Assembly (NCBI GenBank): GCA_014904845.1
Contig: MU119400.1
Span: 1-64,000, forward strand
From: Acephala macrosclerotiorum
Lineage: Eukaryota > Ascomycota > Leotiomycetes > Helotiales > Mollisiaceae
Length of the DNA: 64,000 bases
Reading direction: 5' to 3'
Shown here: in pieces, positions 32,593 through 44,800 of the stretch
Position numbering within the stretch: the first letter of the stretch is position 1
Layout: the number at the start of each line of letters is the position of its first letter
Program-made: the position numbers and the translations under genes
The notes under the pieces: model-generated
Database searches by the model: none
Told to the model about the DNA's origin: nothing
Seen by the model: the letters and a program-made list of their open reading frames with translations, nothing else

Positions 32593-33037
32593 TGTGGATG
32601 TTGTTAAAAAGAAGTGTCGTGGCAATGGTAAGGCATTTGACTCTGCTGGACGTCGATGTATTGAGATACCGCCCAGGTACCCCGCTCGCGATCGGTATGA
32701 CAAGGTAGTCAAGAAGTTGCGAACGGTTCAGGTGAGTTGTTGAAGAAGGATGTGTTGTTGGAGAGAAGGCTAGTTTGGTGAGGCTGAAGATTCGCTGGCA
32801 GCCTCGCTTGGCTGTGACAACATCGTCACCACTCAACAAATTTACCACTCCACGCTGGAACATTGTTAAGTATGAATATTATATTCAGTTTGCGACCAAG
32901 TGGTCTGATATCACCGCCGCAGTTTACGTTCTTTCGGGTTTCTAGACGTCCTCCCTATCCACTACGCCAGTGTCCATGCAGCTACAAAGCAATTATTTAG
33001 GAAGCAAGCAACCAGAACATGTCCATCCTCTCCATTT
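32593..33037. other. promoter region of the Dcp1-like gene; nothing else seen
   Basis: No other gene recognised. A short minus-strand stretch near 32945-32985 resembles a tRNA D-arm but lacks the rest of a tRNA. Confidence 0.4.
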
Positions 33038-34219
33038 TCAAATGGACCCTGGATTCTTCTCATCACTCGCCTCCTCCTTCTCAGCCTCAGCATGCGATTT
33101 GTCCTTCAACGCTTTACAATCCTTCAAATACATTGATCTTTTACACTCTCTCGGCACCACGAAGTCATACACTCCAATTCCAGCCAACAATGGCACAAAC
33201 ATCCTATTCGTCTTCGGATTAACAGCGACAGCATGGGCAACAGTCTTGCCCGTGACCAGCACTTGCATCAACCTGCCATCCTCCGCATCAATGATAGCGA
33301 GTTGAGCTACCGCTACACCAGTACTGAGACCATCTGCTTGGTTCTGGTACGCAGAGACATAAAAGAAGTTCGTGGGATTGTAAGCAACTTGACGAATCCG
33401 GCAATTCCTTTCGTAGTATAGGTTATCTTTCTAGTCGTCACATCCATGATTAGCGAGTTTGAAACATTGAAGTTGGTAATGCAGTCTTGACTGCAGCCAA
33501 GAAAGAGCTGGTTGAATGCACCGAATGCTGTACCAGCACTATTGCACTTCGGCTCGGAGTATGAGTTGATCGCCTTGAAGGTTTTGGGACCAATCACATC
33601 GATCTGTCCACCGAGATTTTGTACGGTCTCGGGATTCGACTGGTACCATTTGCCGTCGGAAGGATTCCGGTTCGGGAGCTCGATGCCATTTGTTGCTTCG
33701 GGAAAGGTGATATTGGCTAGGACTTTTCGAGTAGTGGCTGAGATGAAGAATAGAATAGGGATATCTTCATCCGGAGCTGTGACGGCGACGACCTTGTTGA
33801 TAGGGTCGTATCCCATCTCATCGGCACGCTTCGTTAATCCGAAGTCGATCTCTTCCAGGAAGGCGTATGTGCTGGGGGTCGAACACCTTGACAGAAATAT
33901 TCCCATCACCAACGTAGAGCTCGTTATGATCTGGGAGAGCAGCGGGTCCTGCAGGTCCTGAAGAGTCCTTGACGAACACACCATTGACATAATCCAATCA
34001 AACGAAGCCAGTCAGAAGCGCTACCTACATCGCCAATGCAATGTCGGCGACATGGACGGCTGCATTGCCGCGGTCGGAGAGGAAATATTTGCCGTTGAGG
34101 ATAACACTCACGTTGCAACTCTTGTTGATGTTGGGCGTCCAAGGGATGATCATGATAAGGTTGTACGGGCCCGCAAGCGCGAGAGCCGGCAGTGCGAGGA
34201 GAACGAAAATTGATCTCAT
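33038..34219 (-). pseudogene. secreted beta-propeller (lactonase/YncE-like) protein, inactivated
   Basis: The ATG at 34219 encodes a clear signal peptide (MRSIFVLLALPALALA) and GKYFLSDRGNAAVHVADIA. TAG at 34027-34025 and TGA at 34000-33998 follow in the same frame, which then continues with DYVNGVFVKDSSGPAG and ALPDHNELYVGDG. A run of five G on the plus strand (33874-33878), where four would keep the frame, shifts reading before STYAFLEEIDFG and KVVAVTAPDED. A second shift near 33385-33405 precedes QVAYNPTNFFYVSAYQNQ and AVNPKTNRMFVP. Read across the breaks, the protein resembles secreted SMP-30/YncE-type propellers of about 390 residues common in fungi. With two stops and two frameshifts this is a pseudogene, not an assembly slip. 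No paralogue is in the window. Confidence 0.8.
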
Positions 34220-37200
34220 TGTGAATAGTCTTCAAACGTATTCAAGAAGGCGAAGAACGAAGCTGGCATTTCTCGATGCCTCTAGCATCAGCCTTTACAA
34301 TCTGCAATTCTTTTACGTACAATTCTCCAATTTCAATATATGTGGTCTCAGTCCCTTCATAGCCAAAACACTCTCGGGGAAGCTTGGGAAAGCCATCGCA
34401 AAGCAGGTGGAAAGCGAACAATCTCGAAGTAAACAAGTTGTTGGAGATCAACACAGCATCTCCACCAGAGGCGCATGATGCTAGCGTGGTGGGTACGCCA
34501 GTGACATTTGATAATATTTCTATTCATCAATCCTGACCGGGGCCTTGGTTTCTTTCAACTCAATGGCTTTACCGTTTGGATATTATCGTTTCCGAGGCTT
34601 GAGTCACCAACAAAAATCACTCTAGATTGAATCCTGTTTAATCGCTCATAAAGATAGACAAGAATAGCTCGAGCGACAGCAAAGAGATCTCGCATCTGCC
34701 CCACCCTGCAGGGCAAAGTACAACTGGTCTGCTGGGTTACGTCAACATAATTGGTGTCAATATCAATATCTTCTTACCTTGCGTTCGCTTGTTTTCAACA
34801 TTCGAGATTCAGCATCGCGTTATAAACGCTTTAGTCGTGAGTCTACAGCGTTTTACTGAGTAGTTTCCAAACACATACTCTCCAATCCCTTCACGAGCGT
34901 CTATGCACTAAGTGGGAGAGGGGGAAGAAGGCAATGAATTATTCACAAAGGATAAAGGTATCCACACTTACCGCTAGAGCTCGAGACAGCTCAGCCTCAG
35001 CTCGAGTCTCAAGCGCCCTGTGCACTGACCAGTCCAAATCTGAGCCCATCATCTCGACCAATCGGCCCATTTAGTGGTGGGGCTGCATTGTGCAAGTCCA
35101 CCTGCATGATGCTTTTGTAGGGTTATTCCCCGTGACCAACCTTCTTGCAGAGCCAGAAGCCGCGGCTTTCTTCACCTCTCTAGAGTCGAAATCATTTCCC
35201 TTTGCATTCTAAGAGATGGAGTATAGCATACAATACTAGGCTTCTAAATACCAGCAAAACATCAGCAAAGGAGCCAGCCCCTGCCCCAAAGTCAGGAAAA
35301 GGGTGGCACGTGACACTACCCTGCTCCATTCTCGTGCTTTCCCATCTAGATAACCGAGTTCTGCCAGTTGATATCGCCTTTAACGATAATGAATACTGTT
35401 TCAGCACCAAGCTGCGAGAGCACAATCCTGGATTCATATCCTAAACGACCCAGCACTCCCGGACGACGACCCAAACTACTTCGCAGGTGTAGTTACTAGC
35501 CACTTAAGCTTTGGAATCGCCATCGCGTTTACGGTCCACTTTCATGCGATGCTTTGAGTCGTGAAGCGTGAAGAAAAGTGAGAGGTTTGGGAGTTGACAG
35601 CGGAAGGAAAGATGACAGGAAGTAAGATGTCAACAAACGAAAAATGCAGCATAGGATGGAAAAACATCCTGCCAAGCCAGATTATGTCCAGGAAAACAGT
35701 GACAGAAAGACTAGAAGTTTTAAATGTATGAGATGTAGGGCCGCTGCTGCCACGTCACCGCCAAGGAATCATCCTTATCATTGTCGTCGTCTTCAAATGG
35801 AACTTTTTTGTGAAACTCATTTTGCAAAGGTCAAAGGGCGTTTTATATCCTTCTTTAGCGCGGCTCGCTTCTTTCATCAGCACGTAAGTGGTGCAAAGAA
35901 AATAAGAAAATGAGTCTAGAAAGCTCTCTTTGGTTTTACTATTTGCATACATCACGCCTTCCTCTTTTGGCGCTTTCATCGGAACTGGCATGCCTTGCAT
36001 ATCCGAGTTGGATGTTTATCCTTCTGTAAAGGCAATTTCTGCACTTGACTACTTCGAGAAGTCGCAAACGTTGTGGGAAATTACTCACTTGCAATTGCGA
36101 ACTTACCAAGGTTCTACTTGCAAATGTGACTCGAATGTAACTCAGGCGGCTAATGCGGCCGCTTTTGGGTTTATATCGAAGGTCTCAGGGCGCGAGAGAT
36201 AAGCTGCAAGCGCGAGAAGGTTGTGAAGCACATGAAGAAGACGAAGGAGGTGGGCACGAACGATTCTCATCAGTCAGTGGTAGGCTCGTGGTTGCAAACC
36301 ACTGAGTTCCAATAGGTTGCGTCTGGGGACAAGCGTGTGAGTCACCCAAGCTTTGGTGTAGAACTATACTTAGCTTTTTTTAGAGGAGAAAGTAGAAGAG
36401 GGTTAATAGTAGGGCTGCTTTTGACAACAAAGAAACGCTCGTTTCAATTTGAAATGTCCTCCTTATACTAAGAAGAGGTGTAAATGCCTGAAAGCTTGCT
36501 GGAAATGGAGCAATATAATGAGGGATAGAGATTATTAGCCCAACACATGCAAAGCAGTGTGGCAGGAACAGCGTGGTCCAAATTTGGTTCGTCATGATCC
36601 TATTGGAAAGTAGGCGACGATGGTTTTATACCTAGTCAAGATGAAACGCTTACTTGCTGCTAGACGTTTTCTTGCCTAGAGACGCTCACCTGCTTATGGA
36701 CGTTTTGCTCCTCATAAATAGGGCAACAACGAAAGAGGGGTCCAAAACAAAGGAACGACAAGAGACAGGAAGTGGTGTATCGATAATCTATAGGGGGGGT
36801 CGATGATGGGAACGACTTCAACCTCGCGATGCTCCAGGTATAAAAGCTTCCAGAGTTTACTAACTTAATCGATCAAAGCCACAACCTTGGGTCAAGGAAC
36901 AAGCCATGCGCGTGGAGCATCATTGCGGTGCTCGGCTTCTGGATGAACCTTCCTCGGACTTTCCGATGGCTTACTCGAGGACTCTCGCTCGAGGTCATGG
37001 TAGTTTTGCATCCGTTGTTATCCTAGGCTTTGATGGATCCAAACTTAAAGATGTCAACGGCACAAGAAGATGACAACAATTGCGTGGAGATTCATGAGAA
37101 AACAAAAAAGACAATCACGAATTTGTGTCGCAGCTCCGCCGCCCTTCTCCTTCCCTCCCATCTCCTGTCCGGCCTGATTCAATGGTTCATAAAGAAGTGA

Positions 37201-37960
37201 CAATAGCACAAAAGATTGACAGCAACAATCCGCGATGCTGAAAACAAAGCCCACCATCTGCTGTGACCAAGAGGTATATAGCAAAACAACAAAACAAGTC
37301 GGTTACAAATTGGGTTAAAGGCTGACTTCCTAAATACGACGGGCAGGAACGGCGTCCTCAACCAATAAATATGAGTAGTTAGTTTCGTAACGAGAGAGAT
37401 TGTTCGAGCCTCGTATTTATGTGTCGATGAGGTGATGAGAAACAGCAATTAATTTGAATTTCGAGAAGGGAAAGAGGTCAGGTAGCGAACAGTTTACTCG
37501 CAATCTGGCCTTGAGCTATCGAAATTTTCTGACTATTACAAATATAGAGGGATTTGGGTTGATGAAGCTGTTTGGTAAGAACAAGATTAAGATAGAGAAT
37601 GCTCTCAGGAGCTGCAGAGTTTAAAGATATATCTCAAGAGGTGAATCTAGACTCCAAAAGGCTAGCTCGCGATAATTCGCAGGGATCAGCTCTATTGTCC
37701 CACCGAAGCAAGATCCCCACCATCTTTCACCGAACCTCCATCTTGGGACGAAACTACGAGTGCAGCCTTCTCTTCTTCCTCTGTCTTATATCTAGAGTAC
37801 TTGTAATGCTTCATTATACCGTTTCTATTCTTTTCCCTCGTCTTTCCAATTTCCTTAACACCATCCCTTACGTCATCATTGACCGCGTGGTCAACATGGT
37901 TGATTAGGCTGATACACAACCTTCTGGCACGGAACGACCTGTCCTCGAGAACTCAATACA
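34220..37960. other. long gene-poor segment
   Basis: No gene could be supported over 3.7 kb. Small plus-strand ORFs at 35202-35444, 35644-35913 and 35930-36202 lack motifs. A loose repeat of GACGTTTT..GCTT words lies at about 36640-36715. The last 150 bases before 37961 are the leader of the inositol phosphatase gene. Composition is normal, unlike the AT islands at 9.4-11.2 kb. Confidence 0.4.
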
Positions 37961-40900
37961 ATGGCGTCGAGTGCACGCTCCTCGACCGAGGGGGGGCAGC
38001 ACAGCGAGTTCGAACATATCCACGCTACGTCGAGTCCGCAATCTCTATCCAAAGCTGTGCACGCGCGCAGAGCAGAATACACACGGCCACAGAAGATCAA
38101 GGTCAAGATTGGCTCTTGGAACGTCGCAGCATGTCCAGGCACCGAGAATGACTTGAGAGGGTGGTTCGTGCAAGGCAAAGGGATTGACAAGAGGCTGGTA
38201 GGGCTGCAGATTACTGATGCGATTGCGGACAACGGGAGTCAGGATAATGTCGAGAGTGTCGAAGCACAAGAAGCTCGCAGAACGAAGAAACAGAGTACAA
38301 TACCTCTGGGAGACGAAGGAACCATCGCTGGCGGAGAAGATATTGGGCTATACGTGCTGGGGCTTCAGGAGGTTGTGGATTTGGCGAGTGCGACGCAATA
38401 TATTGGGCGAGTCTACACGGATTTAGAACCGACCAACAAATGGAGAAAGGCTTTGATAGAAGCTCTGCCACCTGGTTATGTCATGATTGCGGAGCAGCAG
38501 CTGTCTGGACTACTCTTGTTCATATTCGCATCTCCAGCAGTGGCACCAACGATTAGTTCTGTGAGCACCGTGAGTGTGGGAACTGGCGTTATGGGATATC
38601 TGGGAAATAAGGGTGCAGTTGCTACAAGAATTATACTGGGAGAGACCACTCGAATGGTTTTCGTCAACTCGCATTTAGCATCTGGAAACGACCCGGCGCA
38701 TTTCGACAGGAGGTGTTGGGATGTGACACAAGTTCTGCAAAGGACGCGCTTTGATCCTATCAGCTGGGCTGGAGTATTGGATGATAATCAGGAAGGAATT
38801 GGGGAGGAAGATTTTGCGTTCTGGTTTGGGGATCTGAATTTCAGGTTAGAAGGGTTACCAGGTGACGATATACGGAGACTGCTTTTGCTGCATACCAAGG
38901 GGGAATATGATCTCGGAGCGAAGTCAAGGAACAAGATCGACGGAGAATTAGCCAGTGGTGATGACGAACCCATTCTAATACACAGCATTGAGAGCGATTC
39001 GGATTCTGAGGAAGAATCCGAACCAAGGACGAGCAGTACATTTGATGGAGCAGACGATGCATCTTCGAACTCTCTGCCAGATCCGAATGATTTCGTGCAG
39101 GACCCAAGCCAAGACCCTGCTTCATTGCAAGCTACGCTGGATTCATTACTCCCCCACGATGAGTTGCGGCGTGCTATGAAAGCGAAGAAGGCATTCCATG
39201 ATGGGTGGAGAGAAGGGCCAATTACGTTTCTGCCAACATACAAGTACGATGTTGGGAGCATGGGAATGTTTGATTCCAGCGAGAAGAAACGAGCACCAAG
39301 TTGGTGCGATCGAATACTCTTCCGAACACGAAAGGACAAACTAGAATACGATGGCAAATCTCAAGAGGAGGAATTGGCGAAGATCAAAGATGCAGAGATG
39401 GAAGCAAGGGGAATCGATCATGCACTTGATGATGAAGATGTTCTGTTCGATTACAATCCAGATGAGGACGGAGTCGAGGACACTCCAAATAATGATAATG
39501 ACTATGATGAATATGACGAGGACGAAGACAACACTGGAGAAGCTGTTGTTACGAAAGAGGGATATGTTGATAGGATATCTTTGGATGTGTATACATCACA
39601 TCAGCGAGTTCTCTCTTCAGACCACAAACCTCTGGACGCAGTCTTCACACTCGAGTACGATGCTGTTGTGCCCGAGCTGAAAGCAAAAATCCACCAAGAA
39701 GTGGCTAGAGAGCTTGATCGAGCTGAGAATGAGGGCCGACCTGGGATAACGGTTGTGGTTGATCATTCGATCGATGACACGCCGCCATCATCGGCTTCAC
39801 GAGATCATCCTAGCAGGGGCGCTGAAAACGTGAGCGTTGACTTCGGCAGAGTGGCATATGGGCATCGGAAGTCTCGAGCGGTAACAATTGCCAACACCAG
39901 TCAGGTGGCATCCACCTTTGCATTCGTGGAGCGACCAAGTGAATCAGGAGAGGCTGATCGGATAGCGCCTCCGTGGCTCTCTGTATGTTTCGTCGGATCG
40001 GGAACAGATGAAGATGAACGATTCTTAAAAGATATGAAACGAGAAGTTACATTGGAGCCAGGTGATGCGGTCAATGCTACGTTGGACGTATTCATTGACG
40101 ATGTTGCGATGGTCACAGCATTGAATGAGGGTATCTCGAAGCTTGAAGATGTTCTAGTCTTGCGAGTCACAGAAGGACGAGACCATTTCGTTCCTATACG
40201 AGCAATATGGTTGCAGTCCTGCTTTGGTAGATCAGTGGATGAACTGATTCGAGTTCCTGAAGGCGGTGTTCGGGCTCTAGTTCCTCCTCGGAATGGCTCT
40301 GGTGGAGCCGTCAATCGCGGTCAAGAAGTTTGCTGGTCAGCTCCCCGCGAATTGTTCAAACTTACTGAAGCCGTGGAACTTCTCATCGAACGAGTAATCG
40401 CAGATGCAAACATGCTCGAGAATGTAGCTTTGCCGAAAGACTCCCCTGGGTGGCCATTCGACGAGCACTCATGGCTTCTCAAAGATGCGCAAGCAAGGGA
40501 GATACGAAAATCCAATGTCTTGGAAGCACTCGACTCCGACAAGGTGCTCAACGAGTCCTTTCCGCCCGAGATCCCTGCTCTCGAGAAATTAGAGATAATG
40601 TCCGAGGTCCTCATCACCTTTCTCCGCAGCCTTAAAGACGGTGTTGTGCCTGTAGATCTATGGTCCAAACTCGACGCCGACATGACAGCCCGAGGATCCA
40701 AACCCATCACCGACACCGAAGAACTGAAAACCTGGGTCCTTGACGTCCTCTCCAGCTCTCCAAATCACAACATCTCCTTCGTCTTCCTTACAAGTATGCT
40801 GTATCGCGTTGCTGCCGAACTGGCGCCTATTCCGAAAAGTGGTTGGAATCCGGCGCTAGTCACTGGGGCGAGGAAGAGTATCGAGAGTGTGAGGAGGAGT

Positions 40901-41107
40901 TTGAGTTGGAAGGGAAAGGCGCCTGCGCTACCGAATGATCCTGCAGTGTTGAGAAGGGAGAAGGTCGAGAAGGCTTATGCTGATGTGTTCAAGGATGTCA
41001 TCTTCAGGCACAATGATACGAATCTAAAGGATAAAGAGAAGAGAGTCGGTGATGAGAGGAGGAAAGAGATTCTGGAGGCATTCTTGAGAGGTGGAAGAGA
41101 TCCTTGA
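37961..41107 (+). CDS. inositol polyphosphate 5-phosphatase with ASH and RhoGAP-like domains (OCRL/INPP5B type)
   Basis: A single exon of 1048 residues from ATG 37961. The 5-phosphatase domain starts near residue 46 (IKVKIGSWNVAACPGTENDL). It holds GLQEVVDL, MGYLGNKGAVATRI, VNSHLASG, FWFGDLNFRLEG (about 286), APSWCDRILFRT (about 445) and SDHKPLDAVF (about 552), so all catalytic motifs are present. About 100 residues between the last two include an acidic insert (DNDYDEYDEDEDN). An ASH-type beta domain follows (VSVDFGRVAYGHRKSRAVTI, about 628-740). A C-terminal helical region (about 800-1000) resembles the RhoGAP domain of OCRL, inactive in the human protein. The expected role is removal of the 5-phosphate from PI(4,5)P2 and related lipids at Golgi/endosome membranes. 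Two Ser/Glu-rich low-complexity stretches interrupt the catalytic domain. Confidence 0.9.
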   Translation: MASSARSSTEGGQHSEFEHIHATSSPQSLSKAVHARRAEYTRPQKIKVKIGSWNVAACPGTENDLRGWFVQGKGIDKRLVGLQITDAIADNGSQDNVESVEAQEARRTKKQSTIPLGDEGTIAGGEDIGLYVLGLQEVVDLASATQYIGRVYTDLEPTNKWRKALIEALPPGYVMIAEQQLSGLLLFIFASPAVAPTISSVSTVSVGTGVMGYLGNKGAVATRIILGETTRMVFVNSHLASGNDPAHFDRRCWDVTQVLQRTRFDPISWAGVLDDNQEGIGEEDFAFWFGDLNFRLEGLPGDDIRRLLLLHTKGEYDLGAKSRNKIDGELASGDDEPILIHSIESDSDSEEESEPRTSSTFDGADDASSNSLPDPNDFVQDPSQDPASLQATLDSLLPHDELRRAMKAKKAFHDGWREGPITFLPTYKYDVGSMGMFDSSEKKRAPSWCDRILFRTRKDKLEYDGKSQEEELAKIKDAEMEARGIDHALDDEDVLFDYNPDEDGVEDTPNNDNDYDEYDEDEDNTGEAVVTKEGYVDRISLDVYTSHQRVLSSDHKPLDAVFTLEYDAVVPELKAKIHQEVARELDRAENEGRPGITVVVDHSIDDTPPSSASRDHPSRGAENVSVDFGRVAYGHRKSRAVTIANTSQVASTFAFVERPSESGEADRIAPPWLSVCFVGSGTDEDERFLKDMKREVTLEPGDAVNATLDVFIDDVAMVTALNEGISKLEDVLVLRVTEGRDHFVPIRAIWLQSCFGRSVDELIRVPEGGVRALVPPRNGSGGAVNRGQEVCWSAPRELFKLTEAVELLIERVIADANMLENVALPKDSPGWPFDEHSWLLKDAQAREIRKSNVLEALDSDKVLNESFPPEIPALEKLEIMSEVLITFLRSLKDGVVPVDLWSKLDADMTARGSKPITDTEELKTWVLDVLSSSPNHNISFVFLTSMLYRVAAELAPIPKSGWNPALVTGARKSIESVRRSLSWKGKAPALPNDPAVLRREKVEKAYADVFKDVIFRHNDTNLKDKEKRVGDERRKEILEAFLRGGRDP

Positions 41108-41894
41108 GAGTGACGAGTTTTCCATGCTGGCTTGTTCAAAGACCGAAGAGGCTTGCTCGAAGCAGATAGAACTTCGAGAGAGCTTGAGGTTTGGTGCGTC
41201 GCCCGAAAAAATGATGCACTCGTTGCATCCGTGGCAATTTGGCATAATGTACCTTCTACATCCAACGTCGGCGCTGTTCTTGGAAACACCATTGCCAGCT
41301 CGTAGTCTATCTAAAATTAAATGTACTGTACACTATCTCTCTTAAGGACCTTTCGAGCACATCCCATCGAACAGCCTCACCAAGCCTCCCCTCCTAAATA
41401 TTCATGGCTTCACTTGTCTCACAACGCCTGCTCAGCCCAGCCTTACGATCAGAGTTCGTTTTTTCTTCCTGCCTAGTGAATTGTTGTCTATTAACCCAAC
41501 CGCTTATGACTGCAATAGATTGCGAAACGAGATCTCAGTCAACTTTGCCTCTGGAAAGAATCGAATCCCATTGCCATTTCAGCATTCCCTTCGAAGCCGA
41601 CTTTGGAGACCCTGGACGCACAAGCGTCTGAATGCATCACAGGTGTCGGAAATCATCGTTGGCGTTCGGCCACGTCGCATACCCAACTTTGATGGTTGGT
41701 CGGCATTGGTCTCCTGATTCCGGTCCTGTCTGCCTCACACCGACCTCACACCTAAGCCCCGAGACCAAGCCTCATCACTATCTACTTAGGTCGAAGACGC
41801 GCATAATTCCTTGTATATTCTGTTCTCCAGACACTCACAATTCGAAACGAAATCTCACTCGGTATTTTCGCTCTTCGCCATTCTTAGGTTGACG
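41108..41894. other. intergenic, promoter side of the broken NLR
   Basis: It contains the first copy of an 80-bp repeat (41211-41290), described separately. No gene is seen. Confidence 0.4.
41211..41290 (+). repeat. 80-bp direct repeat, copy 1
   Basis: This aligns with 45040-45120 in the same orientation with one gap, at roughly three quarters identity. Shared words include TGCATC, GTGG, ATTTGG, AATGTACCT and CCACGTCGG / CAACGTCGG, then TTGGAAACAC. The two copies bracket the broken NLR gene. Confidence 0.65.
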
Positions 41895-44800
41895 ATGCTT
41901 GATCCTCTCACAGCCTTGTCCGTTACCGGAAATGTGGTACAATTTGTTGAATTTGGGACCTCCGTTTTGCGAGAAGCTTATTTACTCTACACCTCGAAAG
42001 ACGGAACTACATCAGTAAATCAAGAACTCGGTTTTGTTGTGGGAGATCTTTTGAAGCTGGTCGCTAAATTACGCCGGGATGGCTCTCAAGACAATGTGGC
42101 GATGTCAAATTCGGAGACGGAGCAGGAACTAGAAAGCTTATGTGTCTCGTGCACGAACATTGCACAAGAGATGATCGGGAGGCTACGGTCTCGCGATATG
42201 ACACATGGGCGGGTATGGGCTAGCCTCTCGGAAGCAATCCAATCCGCATGGAACAGGACCACTACAGATGCTTTGATGAATCGTCTGTCTGTTATCAAAG
42301 AAGCTGTTGAATTTCGAATTCTTGTACAGCTAAGGTACGATTACAGAGAGATAATATCCTTCCGCTACGCATTGCTGACCTCTTTCTATAGAGAGAAACT
42401 TGATGGGATAGAACTGCGAGCTGATTCTCGCTTCGACAAACTTGACGGCAAGACCCAAGAAGTGATCACAGCGCTTCTTAATACACGAAATGCTCTCACT
42501 GTTGACGTCCAGATTCAGACACGGGCAATAGCTCAAATGCTTAGCGGGATGGAAGTCGCAGTCTTGTCACAACAAGATCAGACACGTACAATCATCATCG
42601 ATACATTGCGGAGATATGATAATCTTGACCCCAAGAATATGTCTTCGGAAGAGAAATGGGAGAAAAGTGTCACGAAAGCATTCGAGAAAGAAGAGAAAGG
42701 TCTGAAGTTCGACGTGGAACATAAGCTACTTAAAAGCCTTACGTTTCCAACCATGCACGACCGCATCGACGAGATTTCGGAGGAGCACACGAATACGTTC
42801 GGATGGGTTTTTGACGAGACACAACCAGTACCGTGGGATCACTTTGGAAATTGGCTCAAAGAATCTGAAGGTTTATATTGGGTCAACGGCAAAGCCGCTT
42901 CAGGAAAGTCAACACTTATGAGATTCATACACCACAATCCGAGGACACCTGAGCTTCTAACTCAATGGGCATCGCCACACGAACTAGAAACAGCTGCATT
43001 CTTCTTCTAGAATAGTGGAACTCCCGAACAGCGATCTCTGACCGGTTTCTTGAAGACGCTGCTGTATGAGGTGTTGTCCAAACGCAGGGATCTGATCTCG
43101 GTTCTGTTGCCGCGCTTCTGGGCCGAGACCTATTCGGAGCTTTTGCGGCGACCTGGACATCATGCGGCTGCCATTTGGAAATCGTCAGATTTGATTCGGG
43201 CCCTAAAAGCTCTCGCAGATCCGTCAATCGTGGACATTCGGCTCTTCCTATTGATTGACGGTCTCGATGAATATGAGGGGCAGCAAGAAGAGTATGAAGC
43301 AATCTCGGAGCTTCTTTGTGAAATAGGAAGTTCTCCAAATATAAAAATATGCGTCTCAAGTCGCCCTCTACTGGTATTCGAAGACGCTTTTATCCAGCAC
43401 CAAGGATTGCGGCTTCAGGATTTGACTTATCAAGACATTAAGGAATACGTGTCGGAAAGACTGGGAGGGCATCAGCGATTCCAACTGATTGCTGCCAAGG
43501 AACCCGATAGAGCGCCAAAGCTCCTAGATGAGATCGTAGATAAGGCTAATGGTGTATTTCTTTGGGTGAGACTTGTCGTTCAGTCTCTCATTGCGGGCCT
43601 CAGGAATCGGGATAGTATTTCAGATCTTCAGCGGAGACTGCTCCTTCTCCTTGCAGATCTTGAAGACCTATACACACACATGATGGGTCGCATCGAATCT
43701 TTCTATATGGTCAAAGCCTCAGAGATGTTCCAGTTGGTCAGAGCACAGGGTACGCGCGAGTCGACGTTCAGAGCAATGCCTCTTGAACAGGAGGTTTTTA
43801 CAATTCTTGCGCTGGCAATGGCAGACCATGAATACCCCTCACAAATATTGGAAAGACCTATCGGTGTGGCGTCACTTGAGGCCGTAATCGAAAGTTGTTC
43901 AGAAATGGTAGACCGACTCAAAGTTCGATGCGCGGGTTTACTTGAACTTCAAGGCCAAGAAGGTTTCACAAATGTTACAACAGTCCAAGAAGTACATTGG
44001 CACGCTAAAGTTCAATACATACATAGAACTGCACGTGACTATATCGAAAGCGAGCACGTTTGGCAGAGCTTGATCGCACAGACGCGGGACACCGATTTCA
44101 ATGCATACGTCTCGCTTTTTCGATCAGGTGTTCTTCAACTGAAGCAACTCGCTGGACTGTTTAAGCTTGTTGGCAATCGCAATGAGATGGTACAAATTGC
44201 CCGGAATACACTGAACTATGCAAGTCTAATCGAATGCCACTGGTCCGACTCGAACGTTGCCTTGGTGGACACTATCAACGCTGCAATGTCTCATTTCTAC
44301 AAAGCAGTCTTTCCCAGCAACGCACGTCACTGGGCGAGCGATGTTATGTACCCCAATGAATATGGAGGCTCCTCCTTCCTTTCACTTACAATCCAGTGTA
44401 ACTTGCAGCACTATGTAAAACAAACTCTTGATAGGAACCCGAGTCTTGCAAAAAAGAAACTGGACCGTCCATTTCTCCTGGATGCAGTGACCCCTTGGCA
44501 ACGGCCAGGCCCAGCAAAGTATTCCCAAATCCATCCGGACATAGCTCGATGTCTCCTGGAGCATGGCGCCAATCCTAATGAATGTGCTCCATTTAAACCC
44601 ATATGGGAACAGTTTTTAGATTGGCAGACCAAGTACAACCTTGATGTTCGAGAGGGGATTGCTCATAACGATGTCGAATTTTCGCGAAACAGAGCTACAG
44701 TCATGCGATTGATGATAGAAAATGGAGCCCAAGATTCTAGGCGTTGGCCACAGGGATTCGATTTTGTTCTGTCTCTTGCAAAGGAGTTCATGCCTGTGGC

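Noticed and set aside
32940..32990. Minus-strand tRNA-like D-arm (TGGCGTAGTGGATA)
   Set aside because: The downstream sequence lacks the anticodon stem pairing and T-arm, so at most a tRNA fragment or chance.
34220..37960. Possible small secreted or DNA-binding proteins among short ORFs
   Set aside because: None has a convincing signal peptide, motif or splice pattern.
43000..43010. Splice acceptor TTCTTCTAG at the NLR stop codon
   Set aside because: Using it would need a donor upstream that removes conserved residues around Walker A; the uninterrupted frame on both sides fits a simple nonsense change better.
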